DNA from: Variovorax ginsengisoli
Lineage (GTDB): Bacteria > Pseudomonadota > Gammaproteobacteria > Burkholderiales > Burkholderiaceae_C
DNA: 64,000 nucleotides
Assembly (NCBI RefSeq): GCF_030486595.1
Contig: NZ_JAUJZH010000022.1
Span: 1-64,000, forward strand
Direction: 5' to 3'
Every line of letters starts with the position of its first letter. The first letter of the stretch is position 1. Below are positions 7,505 through 16,947 of the stretch, one piece after another. The position numbers and the translations under genes are program-made. Below the pieces are notes generated by a model. It searched no databases. It was not told where the DNA came from and was given only the letters and a program-made list of their open reading frames with translations.

Positions 7505-8170
7505 GTGCAAGTGTCAAGGCGCACAGGTTTCACCGACTCGGCGCTGGTTCGCTTGCTCGCTCGACTGACCGACATCACGCATCCCGAATCCCGCCAGGGC
7601 TTCGCGGACCGCTTGAGTCAGTGGTTCGGCTGGACCGACGCGATTTCGCTCTCGGCGGCGCTGGATGGCAGTCCGGCGGCGACGCCAAGGCGCGCGCGCG
7701 GCCCGGCCGACGCCGAACGACCCGAAGTCGATGGCGTGCGGGCGGCATTGGCGAAAGCCATCGCCGAACGCGGCGCCTTTGCGTCCGACTTCGCATCGCA
7801 CCGTCGACGCTACCTCGCCCGGCAACAGGCCATGGAGACCGCCATCGGTCCCCTGCGCGGCCGGCTGCGCGCCAAGCTCGCGTCCGCGTCGCCCGAGATG
7901 GCCCGGCTGGCCGCGCTGGACGTGGTCATGGAGCAGGTGCTCGGGTCGCAGGAGCACCGCCTGCTGGCGACCGTGCCCGGGCTGCTCGAAAAGCACTTCG
8001 AGCGCCTGCGCCAGGCGGCCGAGCGGCCGGCCGACGAAAGCGACGGCGGCGCCGCACCCGGCGCCTGGCTGGACGTTTTCTGCCGCGACATGCAGGGCGT
8101 GCTGCTGGCCGAACTGGATATTCGATTGCAACCGATCGAAGGGCTGCTCGACGCCCTTCGCAAGAGCTGA
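7505..8170 (+). CDS. DUF3348 family protein
   Basis: This 221-residue soluble protein belongs, from its start (RLLARLTDITHPESRQGFADRLSQWFGWTDAISLSAAL), to the DUF3348 family of Burkholderiales. The rest is mainly charged helix with many Arg and Ala (about residues 80-200). There is no signal peptide, membrane helix or enzyme motif. The start is GTG 7505, or GTG 7511 two codons later. It is the first gene of a tight operon: 16 bases to the DUF802 gene, then overlapping OmpA and DUF2894 genes. Such co-occurrence says it works with the membrane complex encoded next, probably on its cytoplasmic face. Biochemical role unknown. Confidence 0.85.
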   Translation: MQVSRRTGFTDSALVRLLARLTDITHPESRQGFADRLSQWFGWTDAISLSAALDGSPAATPRRARGPADAERPEVDGVRAALAKAIAERGAFASDFASHRRRYLARQQAMETAIGPLRGRLRAKLASASPEMARLAALDVVMEQVLGSQEHRLLATVPGLLEKHFERLRQAAERPADESDGGAAPGAWLDVFCRDMQGVLLAELDIRLQPIEGLLDALRKS

Positions 8171-8186
8171 CCGCTGACAGGCCTTC

Positions 8187-10277
8187 ATGACCAGATTTCT
8201 TCACTACGCCGCCTTCTTCGTCGGCCTCGCCGCCGTGTGCTGGGTGGGTGCCGGCTACATCGGCTCGAACCCGCTGGCGCTGGCGATCACGCTGCTGATC
8301 GGCGCCTTCTATCTGATGGGCGCGCTGGAACTGCGCCGCTACCACCAGGCCACCGCCACCCTGGCGAGCGCCGTGGCGGGCCTGTCGGCGCCGCCGGCGA
8401 GCCTGGGGCCGTGGCTGGACACGCTCCACCCTTCGCTGCAGAACGCGGTGCGCCTGCGGGTCGAAGGCGAGCGCGCCGCCCTGCCCGGCCCGGCCCTGAC
8501 GCCCTACCTCACGGGCCTGCTGGTGCTGCTCGGCATGCTCGGCACCTTCCTCGGCATGGTGGTGACCCTGAGCGGCACCGGCACGGCACTGGAGAGCGCG
8601 TCGGACCTGCAGGCCATCCGCTCGTCGCTGGCGGCCCCGGTGAAGGGCCTGGGACTGGCCTTCGGCACCTCGCTCGCGGGTGTGGCGGCGTCGGCGATGC
8701 TGGGCCTCCTGTCGGCCTTGTGCCGCCGCGACCGGCTGCAGGCCGGGCAGCGGCTCGACACGCGGATCGCGACCAGCCTGCGCGTCTTCTCGCAGTCTCA
8801 TCAGCGCGAGCAAACCTTCGAGCTGCTGCAGCGGCAGAGCGAGGCGATGCCCCAACTGGTCGACCGGCTGCAGGCCATGATGGCGACGATGGAGCGCCAG
8901 AGCCAGGCCCTGCACGAACGGCTGGCCGCCAGCCAGGACACATTCCACGGCAAGGCCGAGACCGCCTATGCCGGCCTCGCCGCCACGGTCGGCCGCTCGC
9001 TGGAGCAGAGCCTGATCGAAAGCGCCCGCGCCGCCAGCGCCACGATCCAGCCGGTGGTCGAGGCCACCATGGCCGGGATCGCCCGCGAGGCGGCCGCGCT
9101 GCACCAGACGGTCGAGCACGGCGTGCAGCGGCAGCTCGACGGGCTGTCGACCCGCTTCGAGGCCAGCACCGCCACCGTGGCCGAACTCTGGCAGGGCGCA
9201 CTCGCCGGGCAGCAGCGCACCAGCGAGGCGCAGTCCCAAGACCTGCGCGCTGCGCTCGACCGCTTCGCCCAGACCTTCGAACAACGCTCGGCCGCACTCG
9301 TCGACAGCGTCTCCGGCCGGCTGGAAAGCACGGTCGGCCAGATGTCGGAGGGCTGGAGCGGCGCCCTGGCGCAACAGCAGCGCGTGAGCGAAAAGCTGTC
9401 GGACGACACGCAGGGCGCGCTCGCAGCGGCGGCCGCCACCTTCGAGCAGCACGCGGCTTCGCTGCTGGGCACGGTGGCCCAGTCGCATGCAGGGCTGCAG
9501 GCCGAGATCGCCTCGCGCGACCAGCAGCGGCTCGCGGCCTGGACCCAGGCGCTGGAGGCCATGGCCGCCGCGCTGCAACAGGAATGGCAGCAGGCCGGCG
9601 CCCGCAGCGAGCAGCAGCAGCAGGCGATCTGCCAGACGCTGGCCGAGACTGCACGCGAGATCTCGGCGCAGACCGAAGCGCACGCGAAGGGCACGATCGC
9701 CGAGATCGCCGGGCTCATGCAGACCGCCGCCGAAGCCCCTCGCGCCGCCGCCGAAGTGATCGCCGAGCTGCGCCAGAAGCTGTCCGACAGCATGGCGCGC
9801 GACAACGCGATGCTCGACGAACGCACCCGCATCCTGGCGACGCTCGACACGCTGCTGGGCGCGGTGAACCATGCCTCCACCGAACAGCGCGGCGCGATCG
9901 ACTCCCTGGTCGCCACCTCGGCCGACCTGCTGGAGCGCGTCGGCACGCGCTTCACCGAAACGGTCGACGCCGAAGCCGGCAAGATGGCCGGCATCGCCGC
10001 CCAGGTCACCGGCAGTGCGGTCGAGGTCGCGAGCCTGGGCGAGGCCTTCGGCGCCGGCGTGCAGCTGTTCAGCCAGTCGAACGACAAGCTGGCGGCCCAC
10101 CTGCAGCGCGTCGAAGGCGCGCTCAGCAAGTCGATCGCACGCAGCGACGAGCAGCTGGAGTACTACGTGGCGCAGGCGCGCGAGGTCATCGACCTGAGCA
10201 TCATGTCGCAGAAACAGATCGTCGAGGACCTGCAGCGCATCGCCAGCCAGCGCGCCACCGAAGGCAGCGAAGCGTGA
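8187..10277 (+). CDS. DUF802 protein: MotA/ZorA-like membrane motor subunit with long tail
   Basis: This 696-residue protein has four membrane helices packed into the first 180 residues (about 5-24, 30-47, 106-130, 153-179) and then some 500 residues of almost pure helix rich in Ala, Gln, Glu and Arg, with no further hydrophobic stretch. Helices 3 and 4 carry the MotA/TolQ/ExbB signature: LLGMLGTFLGMVVTLSGT, then VKGLGLAFGTSLAGVAASA. This layout (short MotA-like core plus a huge cytoplasmic coiled-coil tail) is that of ZorA in the Zorya anti-phage system, also about 700 residues. The next gene is the matching MotB/ZorB-like partner, overlapping by 4 bases (GTGA). By analogy the pair should form an ion-driven rotary stator that turns or signals through the tail. 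The family is catalogued only as DUF802. Confidence 0.85.
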   Translation: MTRFLHYAAFFVGLAAVCWVGAGYIGSNPLALAITLLIGAFYLMGALELRRYHQATATLASAVAGLSAPPASLGPWLDTLHPSLQNAVRLRVEGERAALPGPALTPYLTGLLVLLGMLGTFLGMVVTLSGTGTALESASDLQAIRSSLAAPVKGLGLAFGTSLAGVAASAMLGLLSALCRRDRLQAGQRLDTRIATSLRVFSQSHQREQTFELLQRQSEAMPQLVDRLQAMMATMERQSQALHERLAASQDTFHGKAETAYAGLAATVGRSLEQSLIESARAASATIQPVVEATMAGIAREAAALHQTVEHGVQRQLDGLSTRFEASTATVAELWQGALAGQQRTSEAQSQDLRAALDRFAQTFEQRSAALVDSVSGRLESTVGQMSEGWSGALAQQQRVSEKLSDDTQGALAAAAATFEQHAASLLGTVAQSHAGLQAEIASRDQQRLAAWTQALEAMAAALQQEWQQAGARSEQQQQAICQTLAETAREISAQTEAHAKGTIAEIAGLMQTAAEAPRAAAEVIAELRQKLSDSMARDNAMLDERTRILATLDTLLGAVNHASTEQRGAIDSLVATSADLLERVGTRFTETVDAEAGKMAGIAAQVTGSAVEVASLGEAFGAGVQLFSQSNDKLAAHLQRVEGALSKSIARSDEQLEYYVAQAREVIDLSIMSQKQIVEDLQRIASQRATEGSEA

Positions 10278-10924
10278 CGACCGAAGAGCTCGACGGCGGC
10301 ATGGAGCCGACGGTGCCGGTGTGGGCCGTCTTCGGCGACCTGATGTCGGGGCTGCTGGGCGCCTTCGTGCTGATCCTGGTCTGCGTGCTCGGCATGCAGA
10401 TCGATCTCGCGAGCCAGCTCGAAGCCGAGGTCAAGCAGCGGCAGGAAGCCGCGCAACGGCTGCAGACGCTCGAACAGGCCCTGGCCGGCCCCCTGGCCGC
10501 CGGCCGCGTGACGTTGACCAACGGGCGCATCGGCATCAGCGGCAGCGTGCTGTTCGCCTTCAACTCGGCCGAGCTGCAGCCCGAGGGCCGGCAGCTGCTG
10601 CGCAGCCTGACCGCCCCGCTGGCCGCCTACCTGCGGGCCCGCGACGAGATCCTGATGGTGAGCGGCTTCACCGACGACCGCCAGATGCGCGACGGTGCGC
10701 GCCGCTTCGCCGACAACTGGGAGCTGTCGGCCCAGCGCTCCCTGACGGTGACGCGGGCGCTGATCGAAGAAGGCCTGCCCTCTTCGTCGGTGTTCGCCGC
10801 GGCCTTCGGCTCCGAGCAGGCGGTGGCGTCGAACGCCGATGCCGATGGCCGATCGAAGAACCGCCGGGTGGAGATGTCGCCCACGCCGAGGCCCTCCAAC
10901 GCGCAGGCCCGACCCCGTGGCTAG
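10274..10924 (+). CDS. OmpA/MotB-like peptidoglycan-binding protein (ZorB-like)
   Basis: This 216-residue protein has one N-terminal membrane helix (about residues 17-40) that begins VFGDLMSGLLGAFVLILV. The Asp at about residue 22 occupies the place of the ion-carrying aspartate of MotB, ExbD and ZorB. A short helical linker (EVKQRQEAAQRLQTLEQAL) leads to a C-terminal OmpA-like domain (about 90-205), recognisable by LFAFNSAELQPEG, GFTDDRQ and the closing GRSKNRRVEM, where Asp and Arg bind the diaminopimelate of peptidoglycan. It starts with GTG 10274, overlapping the stop of the DUF802 gene. Together the two should make a wall-anchored stator unit. The size fits ZorB better than flagellar MotB (about 300 residues), and no flagellar or chemotaxis gene is near. 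Confidence 0.9.
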   Translation: MTTEELDGGMEPTVPVWAVFGDLMSGLLGAFVLILVCVLGMQIDLASQLEAEVKQRQEAAQRLQTLEQALAGPLAAGRVTLTNGRIGISGSVLFAFNSAELQPEGRQLLRSLTAPLAAYLRARDEILMVSGFTDDRQMRDGARRFADNWELSAQRSLTVTRALIEEGLPSSSVFAAAFGSEQAVASNADADGRSKNRRVEMSPTPRPSNAQARPRG

Positions 10925-11519
10925 CAGCGAAGCCGGCGCCCGGATCGCCGCCTGGCGCGAATGCGGCGACCACCGCTTCGATCCCGTGCGCTTCCATTTC
11001 ATCGAGGCGCTGGCCGGACGCTCGGCCGCCCACGACGGCGAGGCACGCCGCCTCCTCGACGACCGTGTCGCCAGGCTGGTGGCGGACTATGGCGCAGCGC
11101 TGGCAGCCGCCCAGGGCCCCAACGTCGACGCGCTGCCGACCGGGAAGCTGCCCGCAGGTCGTGGCCCGCTTGCTCTGCTGGTCGAGCAGGTGGCCCGACA
11201 GGCAACGTCCACGGGCGACGGCCCGGCGGCCGGCGAGCTGAAGACGCTCGGCTACTTCCGCAGCACCTGGGCGAAGCTCAGCGCCGAGCGGCGGCTCACG
11301 CAGTCGCTGGCCAAGATGCCGGAAAACGCCGGCCCCCTCAACTCGCACCATCTCGTGCATCGATCGCTGACCCTGATGCGCGACCTGTCGCCCGAGTACC
11401 TCAACCGGTTCATGGCGTATGTCGACACCCTGCTATGGCTCGACCAAGCGGGCGCCGGCGCCGCCACGGCGGCGCCTGAGAGCCCCAGGAAGGCCGCCCG
11501 GGGCAAGGCGGCGGGCTGA
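10917..11519 (+). CDS. DUF2894 family protein
   Basis: This 200-residue soluble protein fits the DUF2894 family: an N-terminal segment with FDPVRFHFIEALAGRSAAHDG, and a middle part with LGYFRSTWAKLSAERRLTQSL, then LNSHHLVHRSLTLMRDLSPEYLNRFMAYVDTLLWL, followed by a Lys/Ala tail. No membrane helix, signal or catalytic motif is seen. It starts with GTG 10917, whose reading overlaps the OmpA gene stop by 8 bases, so translation is coupled. As last gene of the DUF3348-DUF802-OmpA-DUF2894 operon it is likely a cytoplasmic partner of the motor, in the slot where Zorya systems carry ZorC/ZorD effectors, though it shows no nuclease or helicase motif. Role unknown. Confidence 0.85.
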   Translation: MASSEAGARIAAWRECGDHRFDPVRFHFIEALAGRSAAHDGEARRLLDDRVARLVADYGAALAAAQGPNVDALPTGKLPAGRGPLALLVEQVARQATSTGDGPAAGELKTLGYFRSTWAKLSAERRLTQSLAKMPENAGPLNSHHLVHRSLTLMRDLSPEYLNRFMAYVDTLLWLDQAGAGAATAAPESPRKAARGKAAG

Positions 11520-11528
11520 CCGCCGGGC

Positions 11529-11855
11529 TCAGCCCTTGGGCGCGGGATAAGCCAGCTTGCCGGCGCTGCCCAGCACCTCCATCGTCTCGGCCACGGTGAA
11601 CAGCTGCGAGGTCTTGAGCGTGCGGATATGGCCCGCGAGCTCGACCGCGACGATGGCGGTGGCCGCCACCTTGGCGTCGGGCGCCTCGTAGACGATGAAG
11701 CCGTCGTAGTCGCCCGCCATGTAATACATGCAGACCAGTTTTCCGCCCAGCTTTTCCATCAGCGCCTTGACCGGCACGCTGCGGTCCTCCGGGTTCTTCG
11801 CCAGCTTCTGCCAGCCTTCGGTGTTGTAGCTGAAGCACGTCATGTAGGTCGGCAT
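11529..11855 (-). CDS. GYD domain protein
   Basis: This is a 108-residue soluble protein of the GYD family, small ferredoxin-fold (dimeric alpha-beta barrel) proteins often annotated only by this motif. The family's signature is seen in YMTCFSYNTEGWQKLAKNPEDR, then KLVCMYYMAGDYDGFIVYEA and the later VELAGHIRTLKTSQLFT. I chose ATG 11855, which has GGAG six bases upstream, instead of an ATG four codons earlier that overlaps that site. It stands alone on the minus strand, converging on the DUF2894 gene with only 9 bases between. Function unknown; relatives resemble stress-related monooxygenase-fold proteins. Confidence 0.8.
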   Translation of the reverse strand: MPTYMTCFSYNTEGWQKLAKNPEDRSVPVKALMEKLGGKLVCMYYMAGDYDGFIVYEAPDAKVAATAIVAVELAGHIRTLKTSQLFTVAETMEVLGSAGKLAYPAPKG

Positions 11856-12017
11856 ACGCGTCTCCATTTCCTTGAAATCGAGGCGGAAGCGAGACCGGTC
11901 GGAACGGCCGGGCGAACCAGCGCCCCGTCCGGTCCGGAGGGCTCTTTTACTCCGTCAGGCGGGAAATGCAACTTCTCCCGGTTGTCTCGACAATCCGCCG
12001 GCCGCATTGACAGGGCT

Positions 12018-12869
12018 TCATTCGCCCGGTGGGAAATCGGTCGACGCGGCCAGCGCCTGCCAGGCCGCCGTCTCCTGCTCGACGAAGACGTGCTTGTTGC
12101 GGATCACCGCCAGCGTGTCGGTGCCCAGCGGCAGCCGCAGCGGCGGCCGCGGCGCTTCGACCAGCGCCATCACTGCCTGCGCCAGGCGCCGCGGATCGCC
12201 GGGCTGGTTGTGGCTGATCTGCTTCGCAGCTTCGCGCACGCGGCCCGCAGTGGGGGCGTAGTCGTCGATCACGCGCGGCGAGATGCCGAGCGAAGCGCCG
12301 TCCAGGAAGTCGGTGCGGAAGTAGCCGGGCTCGACCACCGTCGCATGGATACCGAGCGGCGCGAGTTCGGCATGCAGGCCCTCGGTGAGGCCCTCGACCG
12401 CGAACTTGGTCGAGCAGTAGACGCCGAAGCCGGCACCCGACTGGTAGCCGCCCAGCGACGAGATGTTGATCACATGGCCCCGGCGCCGCTCCCGCATCGA
12501 TGGCAGCGCCGCGCGCGTGACGTTGAGCAGGCCGAAGACGTTGGTCTCGTAGAGCCTGCGCACTTCGTCGCCCGTAGCCTCCTCGATGGCGCCGAGCAGC
12601 CCGAAGCCGGCGTTGTTGACGAGGACGTCGATGCGTCCGAAGCGCTGGAGCGCGGCCTCGACCGCGGCGGCGGCCTGGGCTTCGCTGGTGACGTCGAGCG
12701 CCACTGCCAGCAGCGCCGGCGTGTCGCCGAGGCGCAGCGAGGCCGGATCGCGGGCGGTCGCGACGACCGCGTCGCCCTGGGCCAGGGCCGCCTCGGCGAT
12801 GCGCGCGCCGATGCCGCGCGATGCGCCCGTGATGAACCAGACGCGCTTGAAGTCGTGGGGTTGAGTCAT
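12018..12869 (-). CDS. Short-chain dehydrogenase/reductase
   Basis: This 283-residue classical SDR has the NAD(P)-binding TGASRGIG near the N-terminus, NNAG at about residue 88, the catalytic Ser in ISSLGG and Tyr-x-x-x-Lys in YCSTKFAVEG. The basic Arg after the first strand (ATARDP) suggests NADP. The extended C-terminus with PRRLAQAVMALVEAP is typical of the SDR group often annotated as oxidoreductases acting on ketones. The start is ATG 12869 with AGGAG at good spacing. It is divergent from a LysR regulator across 124 bases, the usual geometry for a LysR target, so it is probably induced through that regulator. Substrate unknown. Confidence 0.88.
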   Translation of the reverse strand: MTQPHDFKRVWFITGASRGIGARIAEAALAQGDAVVATARDPASLRLGDTPALLAVALDVTSEAQAAAAVEAALQRFGRIDVLVNNAGFGLLGAIEEATGDEVRRLYETNVFGLLNVTRAALPSMRERRRGHVINISSLGGYQSGAGFGVYCSTKFAVEGLTEGLHAELAPLGIHATVVEPGYFRTDFLDGASLGISPRVIDDYAPTAGRVREAAKQISHNQPGDPRRLAQAVMALVEAPRPPLRLPLGTDTLAVIRNKHVFVEQETAAWQALAASTDFPPGE

Positions 12870-12965
12870 GGTGCTGCTCCTTTGAATGGAAGTGGATGAA
12901 TGCCTTGCGTGGATGCAATGTAGGTTTTGCACCGGCATTGCACTAGCCATCAATCACCTTATTCA

Positions 12966-12984
12966 TTCACAAGTTATTCGTGAT
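12966..12984. promoter_or_regulatory. Inverted repeat in the LysR/SDR divergent region
   Basis: TTCAC-N9-GTGAT with an outer A/T extension (ATTCAC...GTGATAAT) forms an imperfect palindrome ending 10 bases before the LysR start codon and about 97 bases upstream of the SDR. Placement and T...A ends resemble a LysR-type autoregulatory box. It sits in an AT-rich stretch that stands out from the flanking genes. Confidence 0.45.
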
Positions 12985-12993
12985 AATCCGCGC

Positions 12994-13962
12994 ATGGCCT
13001 TCAACCAGCTGCGCGCGATCTCCACCTTCATCCAGGCGGCTGAGCTCGGCAGCCTGCGCCAGGCCGCCGCCGCTCAGGCGATCACGCCGCAGGCCGCGAG
13101 CCAGGCGCTGGGCCAGCTCGAGGCGCACCTGGGCGTGCGGCTGTTCCACCGGACCACCCGGCGCCTGAGCCTCACCGAGGAAGGCAGCCAGTTCCTCGAG
13201 GCCGCGCAGCCGGGCCTGGCCACGCTGCAGCGCGCGCTGCAGGGCGCGCGCCGCGGGCGCGAGGAGATCGCCGGCCCGCTGCGCATCGTCGCGCCGCGGG
13301 CCACGATGCTGCAGGTGCTGTGGCCGGTGCTCGAAGCGTTCTGCCGCCTGCATCCGCAGGTCGAGCCCGACGTGCAACTCGACGACCGCATCGGCAACTG
13401 GGTCGAGGACCGGGTCGATGTCGGCTTCCGCGTCGGCGCGGCGCCCGAGGAAGGTCTGATCGCACGCCGGCTGATGCCGGTCCAGCTGGTGGTGTGCGCG
13501 GCGCCGGCCTACCTGGCGCGATTCGGCGCGCCGTCGAGCATCGACGACCTGTCGAACCACCGCTGCAGCTGCTTCCGGCACCCGACCTCGGGCAAGGTGA
13601 TGCCATGGGAATTCAAGCGCGGCCAGGAGATCGTCTCGCGTGCCTTCGCACCGGCGCTATGCACCAACGACGTCGACCTCGAGGCGCTGGCCGTGGTGGC
13701 CGGGCAGGCCGTCGGCCAGCTGGTGGGCGCCACCGCGGCGCCGCTGGTGCGCTCGGGCCAGCTGGTGCCGCTGCTGACCGAGCACGTCACCGATCACCTC
13801 GGTCTCTACGTGTATTACGGCAGCCGGGTCGCCCAGCCGGCGCGGGTGCGGGCCTTCATCGACCTCGCAGCCGAGCGGCTGACCGGGAACGACCGCTACT
13901 TCCTGCGCCCGGAGGAGCTGCGGGCGAAGCCGCTGCGCGGCCGGCGCGCCGCGCGGCGCTAA
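12994..13962 (+). CDS. LysR-family transcriptional regulator
   Basis: This 322-residue LysR regulator has an N-terminal winged helix-turn-helix (about residues 1-60: FIQAAELGSLRQAAAAQ, then ITPQAASQALGQLEAHLGVRLFHRT) followed by the inducer-binding domain. PLRIVAPRATMLQVLWPVL and VDVGFRVGAAPEEGLIARRL are standard for the CrgA-like subgroup, common next to SDR genes. I took ATG 12994 since it puts the helix-turn-helix at the normal distance from the start; upstream in-frame sequence is intergenic. It is divergent from the SDR at 12018-12869, its likely target, and ends convergently with the next SDR, the two stop codons overlapping by 4 bases. Confidence 0.9.
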   Translation: MAFNQLRAISTFIQAAELGSLRQAAAAQAITPQAASQALGQLEAHLGVRLFHRTTRRLSLTEEGSQFLEAAQPGLATLQRALQGARRGREEIAGPLRIVAPRATMLQVLWPVLEAFCRLHPQVEPDVQLDDRIGNWVEDRVDVGFRVGAAPEEGLIARRLMPVQLVVCAAPAYLARFGAPSSIDDLSNHRCSCFRHPTSGKVMPWEFKRGQEIVSRAFAPALCTNDVDLEALAVVAGQAVGQLVGATAAPLVRSGQLVPLLTEHVTDHLGLYVYYGSRVAQPARVRAFIDLAAERLTGNDRYFLRPEELRAKPLRGRRAARR

Positions 13963-14780
13963 CCGGCGCCTGCCGCCGCCATGGCCTGCCCGGCCGCTTC
14001 CAGCGCCGGCTTGACGCTCTCGAACGCGCCGCCGCCGTCGCAGGGGATCAGCGCGCCCGAGATGTAGCCAGCATACGGCGAGGCCAGGAACAGCGCCAGG
14101 TTGGCGATGTCGTCCAGGCTGCCGAAGCGCTTCAGCGGCACCGCGTCCTGCGCGTAAGCGCGTTCGGCAGCCGAAGGCGCCATCAGCTTGCGGAAGCCTT
14201 CGGTGCCGTCGATCGGCCCGGGCGAGATCGAGTTGATGCGCACGCCCTCGCCGCCCCATTCGAGCGCCAGCACCCGCGTGAGCTGGTCGACGCCGGCCTT
14301 GGCTGCGCAGGCATGCGCCTGGTAGCGCATCGGCACGAAGGACTGCGGCGCCGTGATGCTGATCACCGATGCGCCGGGCTTGCGCAGGTGCGCATGCGCC
14401 TGGCGCAGCACGTGGAAGCTGCCGACCAGGTCGATGTCGACCACCACCTTGAAGCCGTTGGACGACATGTCCTTGGCCTCGCAGAGAAAGTTGCCGGCCG
14501 CGCCAGACACCAGCACGTCGATGGGGCCGAAGCGGTCGACCGATTCCTGCAGGGCCCGACCCACCGCGTCGAAGTCGCGCACGTCGGCGCACACGCCATG
14601 CACCTCGCCGCCGTGACCGCGCAGTTCGGCGACCGCGGCCTCGACGTTCTCGGGCTTGCGGCTGGCCACCGTGAGCCCCGCGCCCTGGCGTGCGAACGCG
14701 TGCGCGATGCCGAAGTTGATGCCCGTGGTGCCGCCGAACACGACGACGTGCCGGCCTGTGAAATCGAAATCTACTTGCAT
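13959..14780 (-). CDS. SDR related to 2,4-dienoyl-CoA reductases
   Basis: This 273-residue SDR has an unusual nucleotide-binding loop (VVFGGTTGINFGIAHAF) and SGAAGNFL instead of the classical NNAG. Those two features, with SSNGFKVVVDIDLVGSFHVL and no standard Tyr-x-x-x-Lys (the region reads QAHACAAKAGVDQL), point to the 2,4-dienoyl-CoA reductase group, where the catalytic residues differ from ordinary SDRs. Such enzymes use NADPH to remove double bonds during oxidation of unsaturated acyl-CoAs. It is the last gene of a minus-strand run (kinase, acyl-CoA dehydrogenase, AraC regulator, this gene) and lies 17 bases after the regulator, so a step in acyl-CoA oxidation fits. Start ATG 14780. Confidence 0.85.
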   Translation of the reverse strand: MQVDFDFTGRHVVVFGGTTGINFGIAHAFARQGAGLTVASRKPENVEAAVAELRGHGGEVHGVCADVRDFDAVGRALQESVDRFGPIDVLVSGAAGNFLCEAKDMSSNGFKVVVDIDLVGSFHVLRQAHAHLRKPGASVISITAPQSFVPMRYQAHACAAKAGVDQLTRVLALEWGGEGVRINSISPGPIDGTEGFRKLMAPSAAERAYAQDAVPLKRFGSLDDIANLALFLASPYAGYISGALIPCDGGGAFESVKPALEAAGQAMAAAGAG

Positions 14781-14797
14781 GGGTCCTCGAAAAAGAA

Positions 14798-15652
14798 TCA
14801 GGCGAACTGGTAGCGCGGCGAGCCCGCGGCGGCCCGGCCGTAGAGCTCGAGCCTGCGGCTGCCGGCGAAGATCGATTTCGGCGTCAGGCCGTAGACCTGC
14901 CGGATCGAGTGGCTGAAATGGGTCGAGTCGGGGTAGCCGACGTCGAGCGCGATGTTCGCGAGGTTGGCGTTCTGCGTCACGTAGTAGAGAACGCTGCGGG
15001 CCCGCTGCCAGGTGCGAAAGCTGCGGAACGGCGTGCCCACTTCGGCCTTGAACAGGTGCAGGAAACGCGACACCGACAAGTGCGAAGCGTCGGCGCAGTC
15101 TTGCGCCGAGGTGTGGCTGTTGGGGTCGTCCTTGATGCGCGCGAGCGTGGCGCGGATGCGCCGGTCGATGGCACGCGGCGGCAGCGCGTCGCCGAAGAAG
15201 CTGCGGTCGAAGTCGGCTGTCTGCGGGAACTGCCGCGTGCTGCTGCAACGGAAGCGCTCGAGCGCGGCACGCAAGGCACGCAGCACCTCGTCGTCGAACA
15301 CGAGGCCGCGCCCCTGCGCGATGAAGATCGGCAGGCGCTTGCTCTCCACGCTGTCGGCCTCGATGAGGATGTTGCAGATCATGCGTTCGCCCGAGGCGAT
15401 GCGGTGCGGCACGTAGGGCGGAATCACAGACACCTCGGCCTCCTCCCAGGCGCCGCCCGCGACGCTGATGCGGTGCGGCTTGCTGAGCGAGACGTAGATC
15501 GAATAGGCGCCGAAGGTGCGCACCGAGGGCTCGCCGAGCAGGCCCACGTAGAGCACTCGATCCGCGTTCAGCCACATGAGCGGCTCCTGCCGCGCGGGGG
15601 CGCTGCCGCGCACGGCGATCGTGGATGCGGAAGATTCGAGTTCGATGTGCAT
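14798..15652 (-). CDS. AraC-family transcriptional regulator
   Basis: This 284-residue protein has a C-terminal AraC/XylS DNA-binding domain with two helix-turn-helices (about residues 180-275: DCADASHLSVSRFLHLF, then ANIALDVGYPDSTHFSHSIR and a PKSIF end). The N-terminal 140 residues form a cupin-like sensor part with EVSVIPPYVPHRIASGERM. It lies within the minus-strand catabolic run between the acyl-CoA dehydrogenase (57 bases upstream) and the SDR, so it likely controls that operon. AraC proteins contact half sites of about 17-20 bp, the size of the element repeated at six intergenic places in this window (see 18962, 31591, 32669, 46737, 52989, 55320). It is one candidate for binding it, but no copy lies near this gene. 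Confidence 0.88.
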   Translation of the reverse strand: MHIELESSASTIAVRGSAPARQEPLMWLNADRVLYVGLLGEPSVRTFGAYSIYVSLSKPHRISVAGGAWEEAEVSVIPPYVPHRIASGERMICNILIEADSVESKRLPIFIAQGRGLVFDDEVLRALRAALERFRCSSTRQFPQTADFDRSFFGDALPPRAIDRRIRATLARIKDDPNSHTSAQDCADASHLSVSRFLHLFKAEVGTPFRSFRTWQRARSVLYYVTQNANLANIALDVGYPDSTHFSHSIRQVYGLTPKSIFAGSRRLELYGRAAAGSPRYQFA

Positions 15653-15709
15653 GCTTGTCTCCTTGCTTCTGTTCTGCCGTTCGGGTTGCCGCAGGCCGGA
15701 TGCCTGGGG

Positions 15710-16912
<1,203 letters not shown>

Positions 16913-16947
16913 GGGTGACTTTCGGATGGAATGGATGAGAGCCGCAA

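Noticed and set aside
8237..10273. An Arg/Pro-rich protein fused to the front of the OmpA gene
   Set aside because: This is the out-of-frame reading of the DUF802 gene. The OmpA protein starts at GTG 10274, where family similarity begins.
11992..12003. TTGTCTCGACAA as a third GntR operator
   Set aside because: It is palindromic but has a 2-base centre instead of the odd centre of the two good sites, and lies downstream of the SDR, 137 bases from the GYD gene.
15099..15118. TCTTGCGCCGAG inside the AraC gene as another copy of the shared element
   Set aside because: It lies within coding sequence, matches only the first half of the arm, and the bases are explained by the protein.
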